DNA of 64,000 nucleotides from Acinetobacter pittii ATCC 19004 = CIP 70.29 (GTDB lineage Bacteria; Pseudomonadota; Gammaproteobacteria; Pseudomonadales; Moraxellaceae): NCBI RefSeq assembly GCF_000369045.1, contig NZ_KB849790.1, positions 248,001 to 312,000 of the forward strand, read 5' to 3'. Shown piece by piece: positions 36,611 to 46,700 of this stretch (position 1 is its first letter; each line of letters starts with the position of its first letter). The notes under the pieces were generated by a model. It saw only the letters and a program-made list of their open reading frames with translations, ran no database searches and was not told where the DNA came from. The position numbers and the translations under genes were made by a program.

Positions 36611-38458
36611 ATGCTGAAGTGGTTTGAAAAACTTGTAGATCCCTACCCAACTAAAGGTTTAGATGAACCTTTACCGACTCGTTTTTTTCCATTTGTTTGG
36701 CAAGCTACGGAAGGCCTACGCCCTTACTTATTCTTACTTATTCTTTTTACAGCAGGTGCTGCAAGCTTTGAAGCCTTACTTTTTTCAAAGATTGGACAAC
36801 TCGTAGACTGGTTAAGTAAAAGTCATCCGGAAAGCTTTTTAAGTCAGCATGCTACTGATTTACTCATTTTGATTGCGGTCTTATTTACCAACATCTTTTT
36901 TGTAAATCTTCAATCTATTATCAAACATCAAATTTTATATAGTACCTTCCCAATGCGTTTGCGCTGGCGTTTCCATAATCTTTTATTGAAACAAAGCTTG
37001 GACTTTTTCCATAATGACTTTGCAGGACGACTTTCTGCCAAGGTTATGCAAACAGCATTAGCAATCCGTGAGTTCTGGATTATTTTGGGTGACATGTTGG
37101 CATACGTCAGCATTTACTTCATTACAGTCAGCATTGTACTTGGCGCAATTTCACCAATTTTACTTATTCCACTTTTAGTTTGGTTAAGTCTTTTTTTATT
37201 AAGCGCATGGTTCTTCATCCCCCGCTTAAGTAAAGTTTCTCAGCAACAAGCCGATGCTAGAGCGATCATGACGGGCCGCGTAACAGATGCATACACCAAC
37301 ATCCAAACAGTAAAACTATTTGCTCATGCTGGACGTGAAAGCCAATACGCAAAAGCATCTATGAAAGAGTTTATGACTACAGTCTATGCTCAAATGCGTT
37401 TAGGTACCCTCTTTGAAGTCAGCATTAATATGTTGTCTGCTGTTTTGTTTGTAGGTGTAATTGGTACCTCTGTTTGGCTATGGACTCAAGGTTTAGCAGC
37501 ATTAGGTGTAATCGCAGCAACTACTGCAATGATTTTAAAACTTAATAGTATGGCTGAATTTATGATGTGGCATATGTCAGCCTTATTTGAAAATGTTGGA
37601 ACCATTCAAGATGGTATGCAAACATTAGGTAAAAAAATCAATATTCAAGACAAACCAGATGCAAAACCACTTGCAGTGACCAAAGGTGAGATTGTATTTA
37701 AAGATGTAAGCTTTGCTTATAACAATAAAAATGTGATTGATCACTTCAACTTGCATATTAGAGCAGGCGAAAAAATAGGAATCGTGGGCCGTTCTGGCGC
37801 AGGAAAGTCTACGCTGATCCAGTTGCTTTTACATTTTTACCATCTTAAGCAAGGTGCCATTTTAATTGATGGTCAAAACATCGAAGATGTAACTCAAGAT
37901 AGTTTAAGAGCTAATATTGCTTTAGTTACTCAAGATACGTCTTTATTGCATCGCTCAGTTGCAGAAAATATTAAATATGGTCGCCCTGATGCATCTGATG
38001 CAGACATGGAGAATGCTGTAAATAAAGCCAAAGCTGCTGAATTTATTCCGCAATTGGTTGATTTAAAAGGACGTAGTGGTTATAACGCTCAAGTAGGTGA
38101 ACGTGGTGTTAAACTTTCTGGTGGTCAAAGACAGCGTATTGCCATTGCACGTGTATTCTTAAAAGATGCTCCTATTCTTATTTTAGATGAAGCAACTAGT
38201 GCATTAGACTCGGAAGTTGAAGCAGCAATCCAGTCAAGTTTAAATGACCTGATGGTTGATAAAACCGTTATTGCAATTGCACACCGTTTATCTACTATTG
38301 CACAAATGGATCGTTTAATCGTTCTTGATGAAGGTCGAATTGCTGAGCAAGGAACTCATGAAGAGTTAATTGCGCAAAATGGTATATACGCACAGTTATG
38401 GAAACGTCAAACAGGTGGTTTCCTAATTGAACAAAAAGTATTACAGGGTCAAGATTAA
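36611..38458 (+). CDS. ABC transporter, fused permease-ATPase exporter
   Basis: A 615-residue half-transporter of the exporter type: about six transmembrane helices in residues 30-330, then an ATPase with Walker A GRSGAGKST, signature LSGGQRQRIAIAR, Walker B ILILDEATSALD and H-loop IAHRLST. It is not MsbA, which is encoded elsewhere in the window, and the N-terminal extension rich in Pro differs. Substrate unknown; multidrug or lipid export are possible. The stop overlaps the MaoC-gene ATG (TAATG). Confidence 0.88.
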   Translation: MLKWFEKLVDPYPTKGLDEPLPTRFFPFVWQATEGLRPYLFLLILFTAGAASFEALLFSKIGQLVDWLSKSHPESFLSQHATDLLILIAVLFTNIFFVNLQSIIKHQILYSTFPMRLRWRFHNLLLKQSLDFFHNDFAGRLSAKVMQTALAIREFWIILGDMLAYVSIYFITVSIVLGAISPILLIPLLVWLSLFLLSAWFFIPRLSKVSQQQADARAIMTGRVTDAYTNIQTVKLFAHAGRESQYAKASMKEFMTTVYAQMRLGTLFEVSINMLSAVLFVGVIGTSVWLWTQGLAALGVIAATTAMILKLNSMAEFMMWHMSALFENVGTIQDGMQTLGKKINIQDKPDAKPLAVTKGEIVFKDVSFAYNNKNVIDHFNLHIRAGEKIGIVGRSGAGKSTLIQLLLHFYHLKQGAILIDGQNIEDVTQDSLRANIALVTQDTSLLHRSVAENIKYGRPDASDADMENAVNKAKAAEFIPQLVDLKGRSGYNAQVGERGVKLSGGQRQRIAIARVFLKDAPILILDEATSALDSEVEAAIQSSLNDLMVDKTVIAIAHRLSTIAQMDRLIVLDEGRIAEQGTHEELIAQNGIYAQLWKRQTGGFLIEQKVLQGQD

Positions 38459-38898
38459 TGCTTTATTTAGAAGATTTGAAAATTGGTGATCGTTTCATTA
38501 GCCGTGAATATGAAATTACCTTAGATGAAATCAAAAAATTCGCAAGCTCCTATGACCCTCAACCCTTCCATATAGATGAAGAACAAGCTAAGCACGATCC
38601 AATTTTTCAGGGAATTGCTGCTAGCGGTTGGCATACTTCTGCAATTACTATGCGGTTATGGACGGAATGTATGCCGATTCATGGCGGCCTGATTGGTTCA
38701 GAGTCCAGCTTACGGTGGCCACGCCCTACTCGACCAGGTGATAAAATTCATGTTGAAGCAGAAATTTCAGCGATCACACCATCCAAAACAAAATTAGATC
38801 GTGGTATTGTAAGTTACGTTACGCAAGCCTTAAATCAAAATGGCGACGTATTACTTATTTCAACAACAAAAATTGTTGTCTTTAAAAAGAATGTTTAA
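38458..38898 (+). CDS. MaoC-like hot-dog dehydratase
   Basis: A 146-residue single hot-dog-fold protein of the MaoC/(R)-hydratase type. The hydratase-2 motif is visible as SSYDPQPFHIDEEQA (catalytic Asp and His near residues 33-39), followed by GIAASGWHTSAI. Such enzymes hydrate enoyl-CoA thioesters. It is translationally coupled to the ABC exporter gene; a shared role is not evident. Confidence 0.88.
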   Translation: MLYLEDLKIGDRFISREYEITLDEIKKFASSYDPQPFHIDEEQAKHDPIFQGIAASGWHTSAITMRLWTECMPIHGGLIGSESSLRWPRPTRPGDKIHVEAEISAITPSKTKLDRGIVSYVTQALNQNGDVLLISTTKIVVFKKNV

Positions 38899-39006
38899 AA
38901 CATGGTTGATATGATTGTCTAACAGTTTTTATAAACTCAGATTATATTTCATGACAAGATGTGTAAGAAATGCATGTGACAAATTGATGAGAGCAATGGA
39001 ACGCAT

Positions 39007-40032
39007 ATGAAAATTACCTCAGCTCGTCAAGATCAAGGTATTCCGGGTGTCTATGGCTTATTGCTATTAGATGTTGTTTCACGTTGGGGATATAACGATG
39101 AAACATTATTTGCTCCATTTCATCTTACTAGTGAGCAACTGGCCGATCCTGATTATCGTATTTCTACACCTGTAGCAAACGAACTAGTTAAACACGCGCT
39201 TAATTTAACTGGTGAAACCACGTTGGGTTACCATCTTGGTACTCAAATGCGTATTTCGATTCATGGCTTTATTGGCTATGCGATTATGACAGCCAAAGAC
39301 ATTACTGAAGCAATTGCCCTTGCAGCACGCTTTATTCAACTACGACTACCTTTTTTACAACTCTATTTTTCAACGTTTGGGCCAAAAGCTACCCTACAAT
39401 TACAGTGTGACATCGAACTTGAACCTCTAAGAACAGAAATCGTTTTAGGTTTGACCATTGGTATTATGAGTATGGCCAAAGCGATTACGGGTATCGAAGA
39501 TTTAGCTGGTGATGTAGATTTGGACTTTCCTGAACCAGAAGGCTTTGAAAAGTATAGAAATAAACTAAGCAGCACAATTCGCTTCAACCAGCCACATCTG
39601 ATTTCAAGTTTTGATAAAAAATACTTAGGAATTAAATTAGTTAATGCTGATCCTATCGCAAGTCAGGTTGCTATTAATCAGTGCGAAGCAGAACTTTCCG
39701 CTTTAGGTGAGCGCCGTCGTTTAGCAATGCGAGTTCGTGATATTTTAAGTAATTCTGAACAACATTATTTAAGCATTGAAAATGTAGCTGAATGTCTACA
39801 CATGTCAGACCGCACACTAAAGCGCCAATTAGCAGCGGAAGGAACATCATTTTCAACTTTAGTTGATGAAGTACGCTATCGACACGCAACATCTCTGCTT
39901 TCACGTACAGATTATAGTCTTGAGCAAATTGCAGATGAACTTGGCTATTCGGACGTTGCAAATTTTAGCCGTGCTTTTAAACGCTGGAGTGGCCGTAGCC
40001 CAAGCAACTGGCGTAAAGACCCATACTTATAA
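39007..40032 (+). CDS. AraC family transcriptional regulator
   Basis: A 341-residue regulator with the N-terminal ligand domain of the OruR/ArgR-like AraC group (HaloT-like pattern FIGYAIMTAKDITEAI about residues 88-103). A C-terminal double helix-turn-helix lies at about residues 235-335 (ENVAECLHMSDRTLKRQL; LEQIADELGYSDVANFSRAF). The effector is unknown. It stands alone between the MaoC gene and gcvH; the gcvH gene is only 37 bases downstream, but a functional link is not shown. Confidence 0.88.
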   Translation: MKITSARQDQGIPGVYGLLLLDVVSRWGYNDETLFAPFHLTSEQLADPDYRISTPVANELVKHALNLTGETTLGYHLGTQMRISIHGFIGYAIMTAKDITEAIALAARFIQLRLPFLQLYFSTFGPKATLQLQCDIELEPLRTEIVLGLTIGIMSMAKAITGIEDLAGDVDLDFPEPEGFEKYRNKLSSTIRFNQPHLISSFDKKYLGIKLVNADPIASQVAINQCEAELSALGERRRLAMRVRDILSNSEQHYLSIENVAECLHMSDRTLKRQLAAEGTSFSTLVDEVRYRHATSLLSRTDYSLEQIADELGYSDVANFSRAFKRWSGRSPSNWRKDPYL

Positions 40033-40069
40033 TGTTTAAAACTATTGGACACAAGCTTAAGGAGTTACC

Positions 40070-40444
40070 ATGAATCATCCTTCGGAACTGAAGTATGCAC
40101 GTACACATGAGTGGGTAAAGATTGAGGGTGATCTTGTTATTACAGGCATTACCGATCATGCACAAGATGAACTTGGCGATTTGGTTTACGTTGAAACTCC
40201 GGAAGTTGGGAGTAAAGTTACTGCTGGCGAACAAGCTGGTGTGGTTGAATCAGTAAAAACTGCTTCTGACATCCATGCTCCTGTCTCAGGCACTGTAGTA
40301 GAAGTAAATATTGACCTTGAAGATGATCCTGATTTTGTAAATGACGATCCATATGGAAAAGGCTGGATTTATAAAATCAAACCAGACAATATTGCAGATG
40401 TTGAAAAACTTTTAACAAATGCAGAATATGAAGCTGGCTTATAA
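40070..40444 (+). CDS. gcvH: Glycine cleavage system H protein
   Basis: A 124-residue lipoyl-carrier protein that shuttles the methylamine group between GcvP, GcvT and the lipoamide dehydrogenase. The lipoylation site is K63 in [17 protein letters not shown] and GDLVYVE are typical. A GGAG ribosome site precedes the ATG. The partner genes gcvP and gcvT are not in this window. It is followed by a strong terminator. Confidence 0.96.
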   Translation: MNHPSELKYARTHEWVKIEGDLVITGITDHAQDELGDLVYVETPEVGSKVTAGEQAGVVESVKTASDIHAPVSGTVVEVNIDLEDDPDFVNDDPYGKGWIYKIKPDNIADVEKLLTNAEYEAGL

Positions 40445-40474
40445 AAGATAGCTATATCTTTTCATATTTAATAA

Positions 40475-40506
40475 AAACCAGTTTAGTCTTAAACTGGTTT
40501 TTTTAT
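40475..40506 (+). terminator. Terminator of gcvH
   Basis: AAACCAGTTTA (40475-40485) and TAAACTGGTTT (40490-40500) form an 11-bp stem with a 4-base loop, followed by a T-run. Confidence 0.92.
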
Positions 40507-40552
40507 CCATTCAAAATCTATTCAAATTCAGTTTTACGAATCGGTGACTTCT

Positions 40553-41251
40553 ATGACAAAGCTTGTTGTATTCTCTGGCGCTGGCATGAGTGCTGAAAGT
40601 GAAATTAGCACTTTTCGTGACAGTAATGGTCTATGGGAAAATTACGACATCCAACAAGTTGCCACACCTGAAGCATGGCAAAAGAACCCTGCTCTAGTTC
40701 AACGCTTTTATAATGAGCGACGTAAAAATATTTTAGAGGCTGAACCTAACGAAGCTCATCACTATATTGCCAAACTACAAGACTACTTCGACGTACAAGT
40801 GATTACTCAAAATATTGATGATTTACATGAACGGGCTGGAAGTTCTAACGTTTTACATTTGCATGGAAATATTCGTTTAGCGAAAAGCTCTGGCCCGAAT
40901 GCACAATTTACAACACAGTTTTACGATATTAATGGTTGGAAGCTAGATTTAGAACAAGACTTTTGCCCAGATGGCTATCCGCTACGTCCACATGTAGTCT
41001 GGTTCGGTGAAGCTGTACCTGCTTATGAAGAAGCAATTCAATTAGTACAGAGTGCAGATATTTTTATTGTGATCGGCTCGACATTAAGCGTATATCCAGT
41101 TGCAGCTTTAGTTCATGAAATTTCAAATCAATGTAAAGCCTACTATATAGATCCAAATGCTGATCATCTGCGTGTTCCCCACCAATATGAATTATTAAAG
41201 ATGTCAGCGACTCAAGGAATGCATAGACTTTTTGAAAATTTAATCGGCTAA
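40553..41251 (+). CDS. Sir2-family NAD-dependent deacylase lacking the zinc cysteines
   Basis: A 232-residue sirtuin. NAD-binding GAGMSAESEISTFR, TQNIDDLHERAG, catalytic H104 in HLHGN, and the GSTLSVYP motif are intact. Y53 and R56 in FYNERR match the residues that give CobB and SIRT5 their desuccinylase activity. The zinc module is eroded: where CobB-type proteins have two CxxC pairs, only C138 remains. The ATG at 40553 is preferred to a GTG three codons earlier. Activity on acyl-lysines is inferred. Confidence 0.88.
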   Translation: MTKLVVFSGAGMSAESEISTFRDSNGLWENYDIQQVATPEAWQKNPALVQRFYNERRKNILEAEPNEAHHYIAKLQDYFDVQVITQNIDDLHERAGSSNVLHLHGNIRLAKSSGPNAQFTTQFYDINGWKLDLEQDFCPDGYPLRPHVVWFGEAVPAYEEAIQLVQSADIFIVIGSTLSVYPVAALVHEISNQCKAYYIDPNADHLRVPHQYELLKMSATQGMHRLFENLIG

Positions 41252-41662
41252 TTGCTATTTATAGACACTAAATAAGCCCAACGTGAATAAAAAAAATTAT
41301 TAATTGAACAAAAAATTGTCGATTTTTTTAACTTTATTCTAAATTTCTATACATTTTTTTTGACTAATAGCCTATTTATAACTCTATATCGATTTAATTT
41401 TTTTCAGAATGGCGTTTTTTTGTTGAAAAAATTTTAAAAAATAAATATTAAAAAATTATAAGTTAATGATTAATATTATAATTTTATATTTATAAAATCA
41501 ATTTATTTCAAGTTACACAATGATACAAAAGTACAATATAAAAATAACAGTGCAAAAAAATCTTTTGTGGTTGAATCTCAACCTCTTGGATGCCGTACAA
41601 GAAAACAGCGACCTGGATTAGGTTACAATCACGGATTATGGATATAAGGACACACATCCATT
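41252..41662. other. 411-base AT-rich region upstream of putP
   Basis: Long A/T tracts, no credible gene. It should contain the putP promoter and possibly sites for the Lrp-type regulator encoded downstream, which favour AT-rich DNA, but no clear motif stands out. A GGA-type ribosome site lies before the putP ATG. Confidence 0.6.
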
Positions 41663-43153
41663 ATGAGTTATTTTGATCCCACCCTCATCATGTTTATGGT
41701 GTACATCGTAGCAATGGTTCTTATCGGCTTATTTGCCTACCGTGCTACAAGCGACTTCTCAGATTATATTCTCGGTGGTCGTAGTTTAGGCAGTTTCGTA
41801 ACTGCATTATCCGCAGGCGCATCAGACATGAGTGGTTGGTTGCTCATGGGTTTACCAGGCGCGATTTATCTTTCTGGTTTATCTGAAGCGTGGATTGCAA
41901 TTGGTCTTATTATCGGTGCTTGGCTTAACTGGCTACTGGTTGCTGGTCGATTACGCGTTCATACTGAAGTCCAAAATAATGCACTCACGTTGCCAGATTA
42001 TTTTACAAGTCGTTTTGACGATCAGAAAAAAGTACTTCGTATTTTCTCTGCCGTTATCATCTTGGTTTTCTTCGCAATTTATTGTGCTTCAGGCATGGTA
42101 GCAGGCGCCCGTTTATTTGAAAATTTATTCGGAATGTCATACACCACTGCTATTTGGCTCAGCGCAATTGCAACCATCAGTTATGTTTGTATCGGTGGAT
42201 TCTTAGCGATTAGCTGGACAGATACATTCCAAGCTGGCCTAATGATTTTTGCTTTGTTATTAACACCAATTGTAACTTATCTTGCAATTGGCGATACAAC
42301 ACAATTTGTGACACTCATTGAAACTGCTCGTCCACATGCATTTAATATTATTTCAGATTTAAGTGTAGTGGCAGTTTTATCTTCCATGGCATGGGGTTTG
42401 GGTTACTTTGGTCAACCACATATCCTTGTACGTTTCATGGCTGCTGACTCTGTAAAATCAATCCCTGCTGCTCGTCGTATTGGCATGACTTGGATGATCC
42501 TGTGTTTAGTTGGTGCTGTCGGTGCTGGTTTCTTCGGTATTGCCTACTTCCAGCAACACCCTGAATTAGCAGCAGTTGTAAGCAAAAACCCTGAAACTGT
42601 ATTTATGGAATTGACTAAAATCTTATTCAATCCATGGATTGTAGGTATCATTCTGGCTGCGATTTTAGCTGCTGTGATGAGTACATTGAGCTGCCAGCTT
42701 TTGGTATGTTCAAGTGCGCTAACAGAAGATTTGTACAAAGGCTTCATTCGTAAAAATGCATCTCAAAAAGAGCTTGTATGGGTTGGCCGTGTCATGGTTC
42801 TTGCGATTGCTGTTCTTGCGATTGCTCTTGCTGGTAACCCAGACAGTAAAGTTCTTGGCCTTGTTGCTTATGCATGGGCTGGTTTCGGTGCTGCATTTGG
42901 TCCGCTTATCATCTTGTCATTGTTCTGGAAACGTATGAATTTACAAGGTGCACTAGCGGGTATGATCGTTGGTGCAGTTGTAGTGATTGGTTGGAAAAAT
43001 CTTTTCGCAGACACTGGTGTTTACGAGATTATTCCAGGCTTTATCCTTGCATTTATCAGCATCATTGTAGTGAGTCTTTTAACTAAAGCGCCAAACACGA
43101 CAGTAACCGGCCGCTTTGAAAAAGCAGATGAACTCTACAAAGAAAGCGTATAA
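41663..43153 (+). CDS. putP: Sodium/proline symporter PutP
   Basis: A 496-residue member of the sodium:solute symporter family with about 13 membrane helices. SDYILGGRSLGSFVTALSAGASDMSGW near the N-terminus (about residues 31-57) and AAILAAVMSTLSCQLLVCSSA in helix 9 are PutP hallmarks for sodium and proline binding. It imports proline for PutA, encoded downstream beyond the Lrp-type regulator. A hairpin follows the stop. Confidence 0.95.
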   Translation: MSYFDPTLIMFMVYIVAMVLIGLFAYRATSDFSDYILGGRSLGSFVTALSAGASDMSGWLLMGLPGAIYLSGLSEAWIAIGLIIGAWLNWLLVAGRLRVHTEVQNNALTLPDYFTSRFDDQKKVLRIFSAVIILVFFAIYCASGMVAGARLFENLFGMSYTTAIWLSAIATISYVCIGGFLAISWTDTFQAGLMIFALLLTPIVTYLAIGDTTQFVTLIETARPHAFNIISDLSVVAVLSSMAWGLGYFGQPHILVRFMAADSVKSIPAARRIGMTWMILCLVGAVGAGFFGIAYFQQHPELAAVVSKNPETVFMELTKILFNPWIVGIILAAILAAVMSTLSCQLLVCSSALTEDLYKGFIRKNASQKELVWVGRVMVLAIAVLAIALAGNPDSKVLGLVAYAWAGFGAAFGPLIILSLFWKRMNLQGALAGMIVGAVVVIGWKNLFADTGVYEIIPGFILAFISIIVVSLLTKAPNTTVTGRFEKADELYKESV

Positions 43154-43169
43154 GTTATTGAAATAAATC

Positions 43170-43197
43170 AAGGGGCTTCGGCCCCTTTATTTATTTT
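43170..43197 (+). terminator. Terminator of putP
   Basis: AAGGGGC-TTCG-GCCCCTT (43170-43187) is a 7-bp stem with a stable UUCG-type loop, followed by a T-rich stretch. It also touches the end of the convergent Lrp-type gene. Confidence 0.85.
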
Positions 43198-43675
43198 TAA
43201 TTTTGATTTTAATTTTTGAAGTATCTTTTACAACTTGCATGACTGGATAACTACGAGTCTCTTTTACCCCCGGCAATTGCCACAGCACCTGTCCCGCAAT
43301 CCGTCTAAATTCTTCCATACTGCCACTTCGTAATTTAATTAAAAAATCAAAGCCACCGCTCACCATATGACATTCAACAATTTCTGGATAGTGAACCACA
43401 GCATCAATAAACTCATCTAAAACATTGGGTGTTGTTTTATCTAATAGCACCTCTACGAACACCAAAAAATTTGCATTTAACTTGATTGGATTCAATTTCG
43501 CTTCATATCCCAAAATGAAATCATCCTTTGTCAACTTCTGCACTCGAGCCATAACAGCAGTTGGCGACAAGTTAACAAGTTCGGCTAATTTACTATTAGA
43601 AATTCGCCCATCTGTTTGAAGAATATCCAAAATTTTTAAATCAGTACGGTCAAGGCTTAATATTGGGCCATTCAT
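43187..43675 (-). CDS. Lrp/AsnC family regulator, probable proline-catabolism activator
   Basis: A 162-residue Lrp-type regulator: helix-turn-helix at about residues 8-60 (ILQTDGRISNSKLAELVNLSPTAV) and a RAM ligand-binding domain (VECHMVSGGFDFLIKLR). Placed between putP and putA and divergent from putA across a gap of about 120 bases, it most likely responds to proline and activates putA/putP, as PutR-type regulators do. This PutA has no N-terminal DNA-binding domain, which fits control by a separate protein. Confidence 0.88.
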   Translation of the reverse strand: MNGPILSLDRTDLKILDILQTDGRISNSKLAELVNLSPTAVMARVQKLTKDDFILGYEAKLNPIKLNANFLVFVEVLLDKTTPNVLDEFIDAVVHYPEIVECHMVSGGFDFLIKLRSGSMEEFRRIAGQVLWQLPGVKETRSYPVMQVVKDTSKIKIKIKNK

Positions 43676-43799
43676 CTGAATTTTCCTCTAAAAAATGGGC
43701 TAAATATAGTGAGTTATTCGGTGTTTCTTCTGTAATGATAAATTATCTAAACCTCTCTACTCAAGATGAGTTTACGAGAGCTGGTTGGCGGAAACTGAT

Positions 43800-46700
43800 A
43801 TGAACACAATGGATACTTTTCATCAAATGGATAAATCTCACCAAGGCTATATCACCGAATTTAACGATAAAAGTGAGTTTGAACAACGCATCAATACAGC
43901 TTGGCGACGTGCTGAACCAGAAGCTGTAGAAGAGCTATTACAAGCTGCCGCGGTATCTGATGATTTAGATCATAAAATTTATGACCTTGCTTTTAATCTT
44001 GCCAATAATTTACGTGAACGTAAGACCTCTTCGGGCAAAGCAGGTATTGTTCAAGGATTATTACAAGAATTCTCTCTTTCTTCACAAGAAGGCGTGGCGC
44101 TTATGTGTCTTGCCGAAGCTTTGCTTCGTATTCCAGACTCAGCAACACGTGATTTGCTTATTCGAGATAAAATCAATCAAGGTAACTGGAAAGAACATGT
44201 TGGCCAAAGCAGCTTAATGTTTGTAAATGCTGCAGCATGGGGCCTCATGTTAACTGGTAAGCTCATGGAAACTCCTAAGCAAACCAGTCTTTCAAGTGTA
44301 CTTACTGGCCTTTTAGCACGCAGTGGACGTGGCATCATTCGTAAAGCTGTTGACGTTGCAATGCGTATGATGGGTGAACAGTTTGTAACTGGTGAAACCA
44401 TTGAAGAAGCTGTAGATCATGCGAAAGTACTCGAAGACAAAGGTTTCCGCTATTCTTACGATATGTTAGGTGAAGCAGCCTTAACCGAACATGATGCTGA
44501 ACGCTACTTTAACGATTACACACAAGCCATTCATGCAATTGGTAAAGCATCTAATGGTAAAGGCGTTTATGATGGTCCGGGTATTTCAATTAAGCTTTCT
44601 GCTTTACACCCTCGCTATCAACGCGCGCAAATTGAACGTGTTCATCAAGAACTTTACGGCAAAGTATTTGAACTCGCTCGTTTGGCTAAAAAGTACAATA
44701 TTGGCTTAAATATCGATGCCGAAGAATCAGAACGTTTAGAAATTTCTCTTGAGTTACTAGAACGTCTTTGCTTCGAGCCAGAACTTGCAAACTGGAAAGG
44801 TATTGGCTTCGTTATTCAAGCTTACCAAAAACGCTGTTTCTTCGTGGTTGATTATATTATTGACCTTGCTAAACGCAGCCAAAAGCGTCTCATGATTCGC
44901 CTTGTGAAAGGTGCATATTGGGATAGCGAAATTAAGAAAGCGCAAATCGAAGGTATGGATGACTACCCTGTCTTTACCCGTAAAGTACATACGGATTTAT
45001 CTTATATCGCGTGTGCTAAAAAACTACTTGCAGCACCTGAGTTCATCTATCCGCAATTTGCAACTCATAATGCTCAAACATTGGCAACGATCTATCATTT
45101 AGCGGATCCAAGCAAATATTATGCTGGTCAATATGAATTCCAATGCTTACATGGCATGGGCGAACCGCTTTATGAACAAGTTGTTGGTCCACGTGAGCAA
45201 AATAAATTAGGCGTACCATGCCGTATTTATGCTCCTGTTGGTAACCATGAAACTTTGTTAGCTTATTTAGTTCGTCGTTTACTCGAAAATGGCGCGAATA
45301 CTTCATTCGTTAACCGTATTGCCGATAAAACACTTAAAGTTGAAGATCTTATCCAGTCTCCAATTTATGATATTCGTCATGCAGCTAAGCTTGAAGGTTC
45401 AGTTGGTTTAAAACACCCATCTATTCCTCTACCTTTAGATATGTACGGAACACTTCGTAAAAACTCTAAAGGTTATGACTTAGCAAATGACACCCCACTT
45501 GCAGCTTTAGATAGCACAGCTCAAGAATTACGTAATCGTATTTGGCAAAGTCATCCATTATTGGCAAATAACGAGTCGTTAGAGCAAGGTCATTCTGTTG
45601 CAATTACAAACCCAGCACAAAATGATGAAATTGTTGGTTATGTGCAAGAAGCTGATCTTAAGCATGTTGAAATTGCGCTTAATGCAGCTGAACAAGCTCA
45701 ATCAGAATGGTCAAATACGCCTAAAGAACAGCGTGCTCAATACTTAAAATGTGCAGCTGACCTAATGGAAAGTCGCATTCAAGAATTGATGGTTTTACTT
45801 TGCCGTGAAAGCGGGAAAACTTATGCCAATGCCATTGCAGAAGTTCGTGAAGCTGTAGATTTCCTACGTTACTACGCAACTCAAGTTGAGAATCTTCCTG
45901 CAAATACAGCTATTCAGCCTTTAGGTACTGTACTTTGTATTAGCCCGTGGAACTTCCCTCTTGCAATTTTCTCTGGTCAAATTGCTGCAGCATTAGTCAG
46001 TGGTAACTGCGTTATTGCTAAACCTGCTGAACAAACCCCATTAATCGCTGCTCAAGCCGTTCAGATTTTATGGGAAGCTGGTATTCCACATGGTGCTGTA
46101 CAGCTACTTCCTGGCCGCGGTGAAACAGTAGGTGCTCAGCTTAGCCAAGATAGCCGTATCGATGGCATCATGTTTACTGGTTCAACTGAAGTTGCAAAAA
46201 TTTTACAGAAAACCGTTGCGAAACGTTTATCTGAAAATGGTCAATCGATTCCTCTCATTGCAGAGACTGGCGGTCAAAATGCAATGATTGTGGATTCATC
46301 AGCATTAACTGAACAAGTCGTACTCGATGTTGTAAGTTCCGCTTTTGATAGCGCGGGTCAACGTTGCTCTGCTTTACGTATTTTATGTGTGCAAGAAGAC
46401 AGCGCTGCAACCGTAATTAAAATGCTTAAAGGTGCAATGCAACAGTTAATTGTAGGTAACCCTGCAATTTTAAAAACTGACATTGGTCCTGTGATTGATG
46501 AAGAAGCAAAACGAACGATTGATCAACACATACAGAAAATGAAGTCGAAAGGCTATCCAGTACATCAGTTGATGTTCGGGGCAACAAGTCAGAATGAACT
46601 AGATAAAGGAACCTTTGTTGTACCAACAGCAATTGAACTCCCTAACCTTGATGACTTGCAACGCGAAGTTTTTGGTCCAGTTCTACACATCATTACCTAT

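Noticed and set aside
44177-46632. Opposite-strand and alternative-frame ORFs within putA
   Set aside because: PutA is intact and conserved over the whole span; these are shadows.
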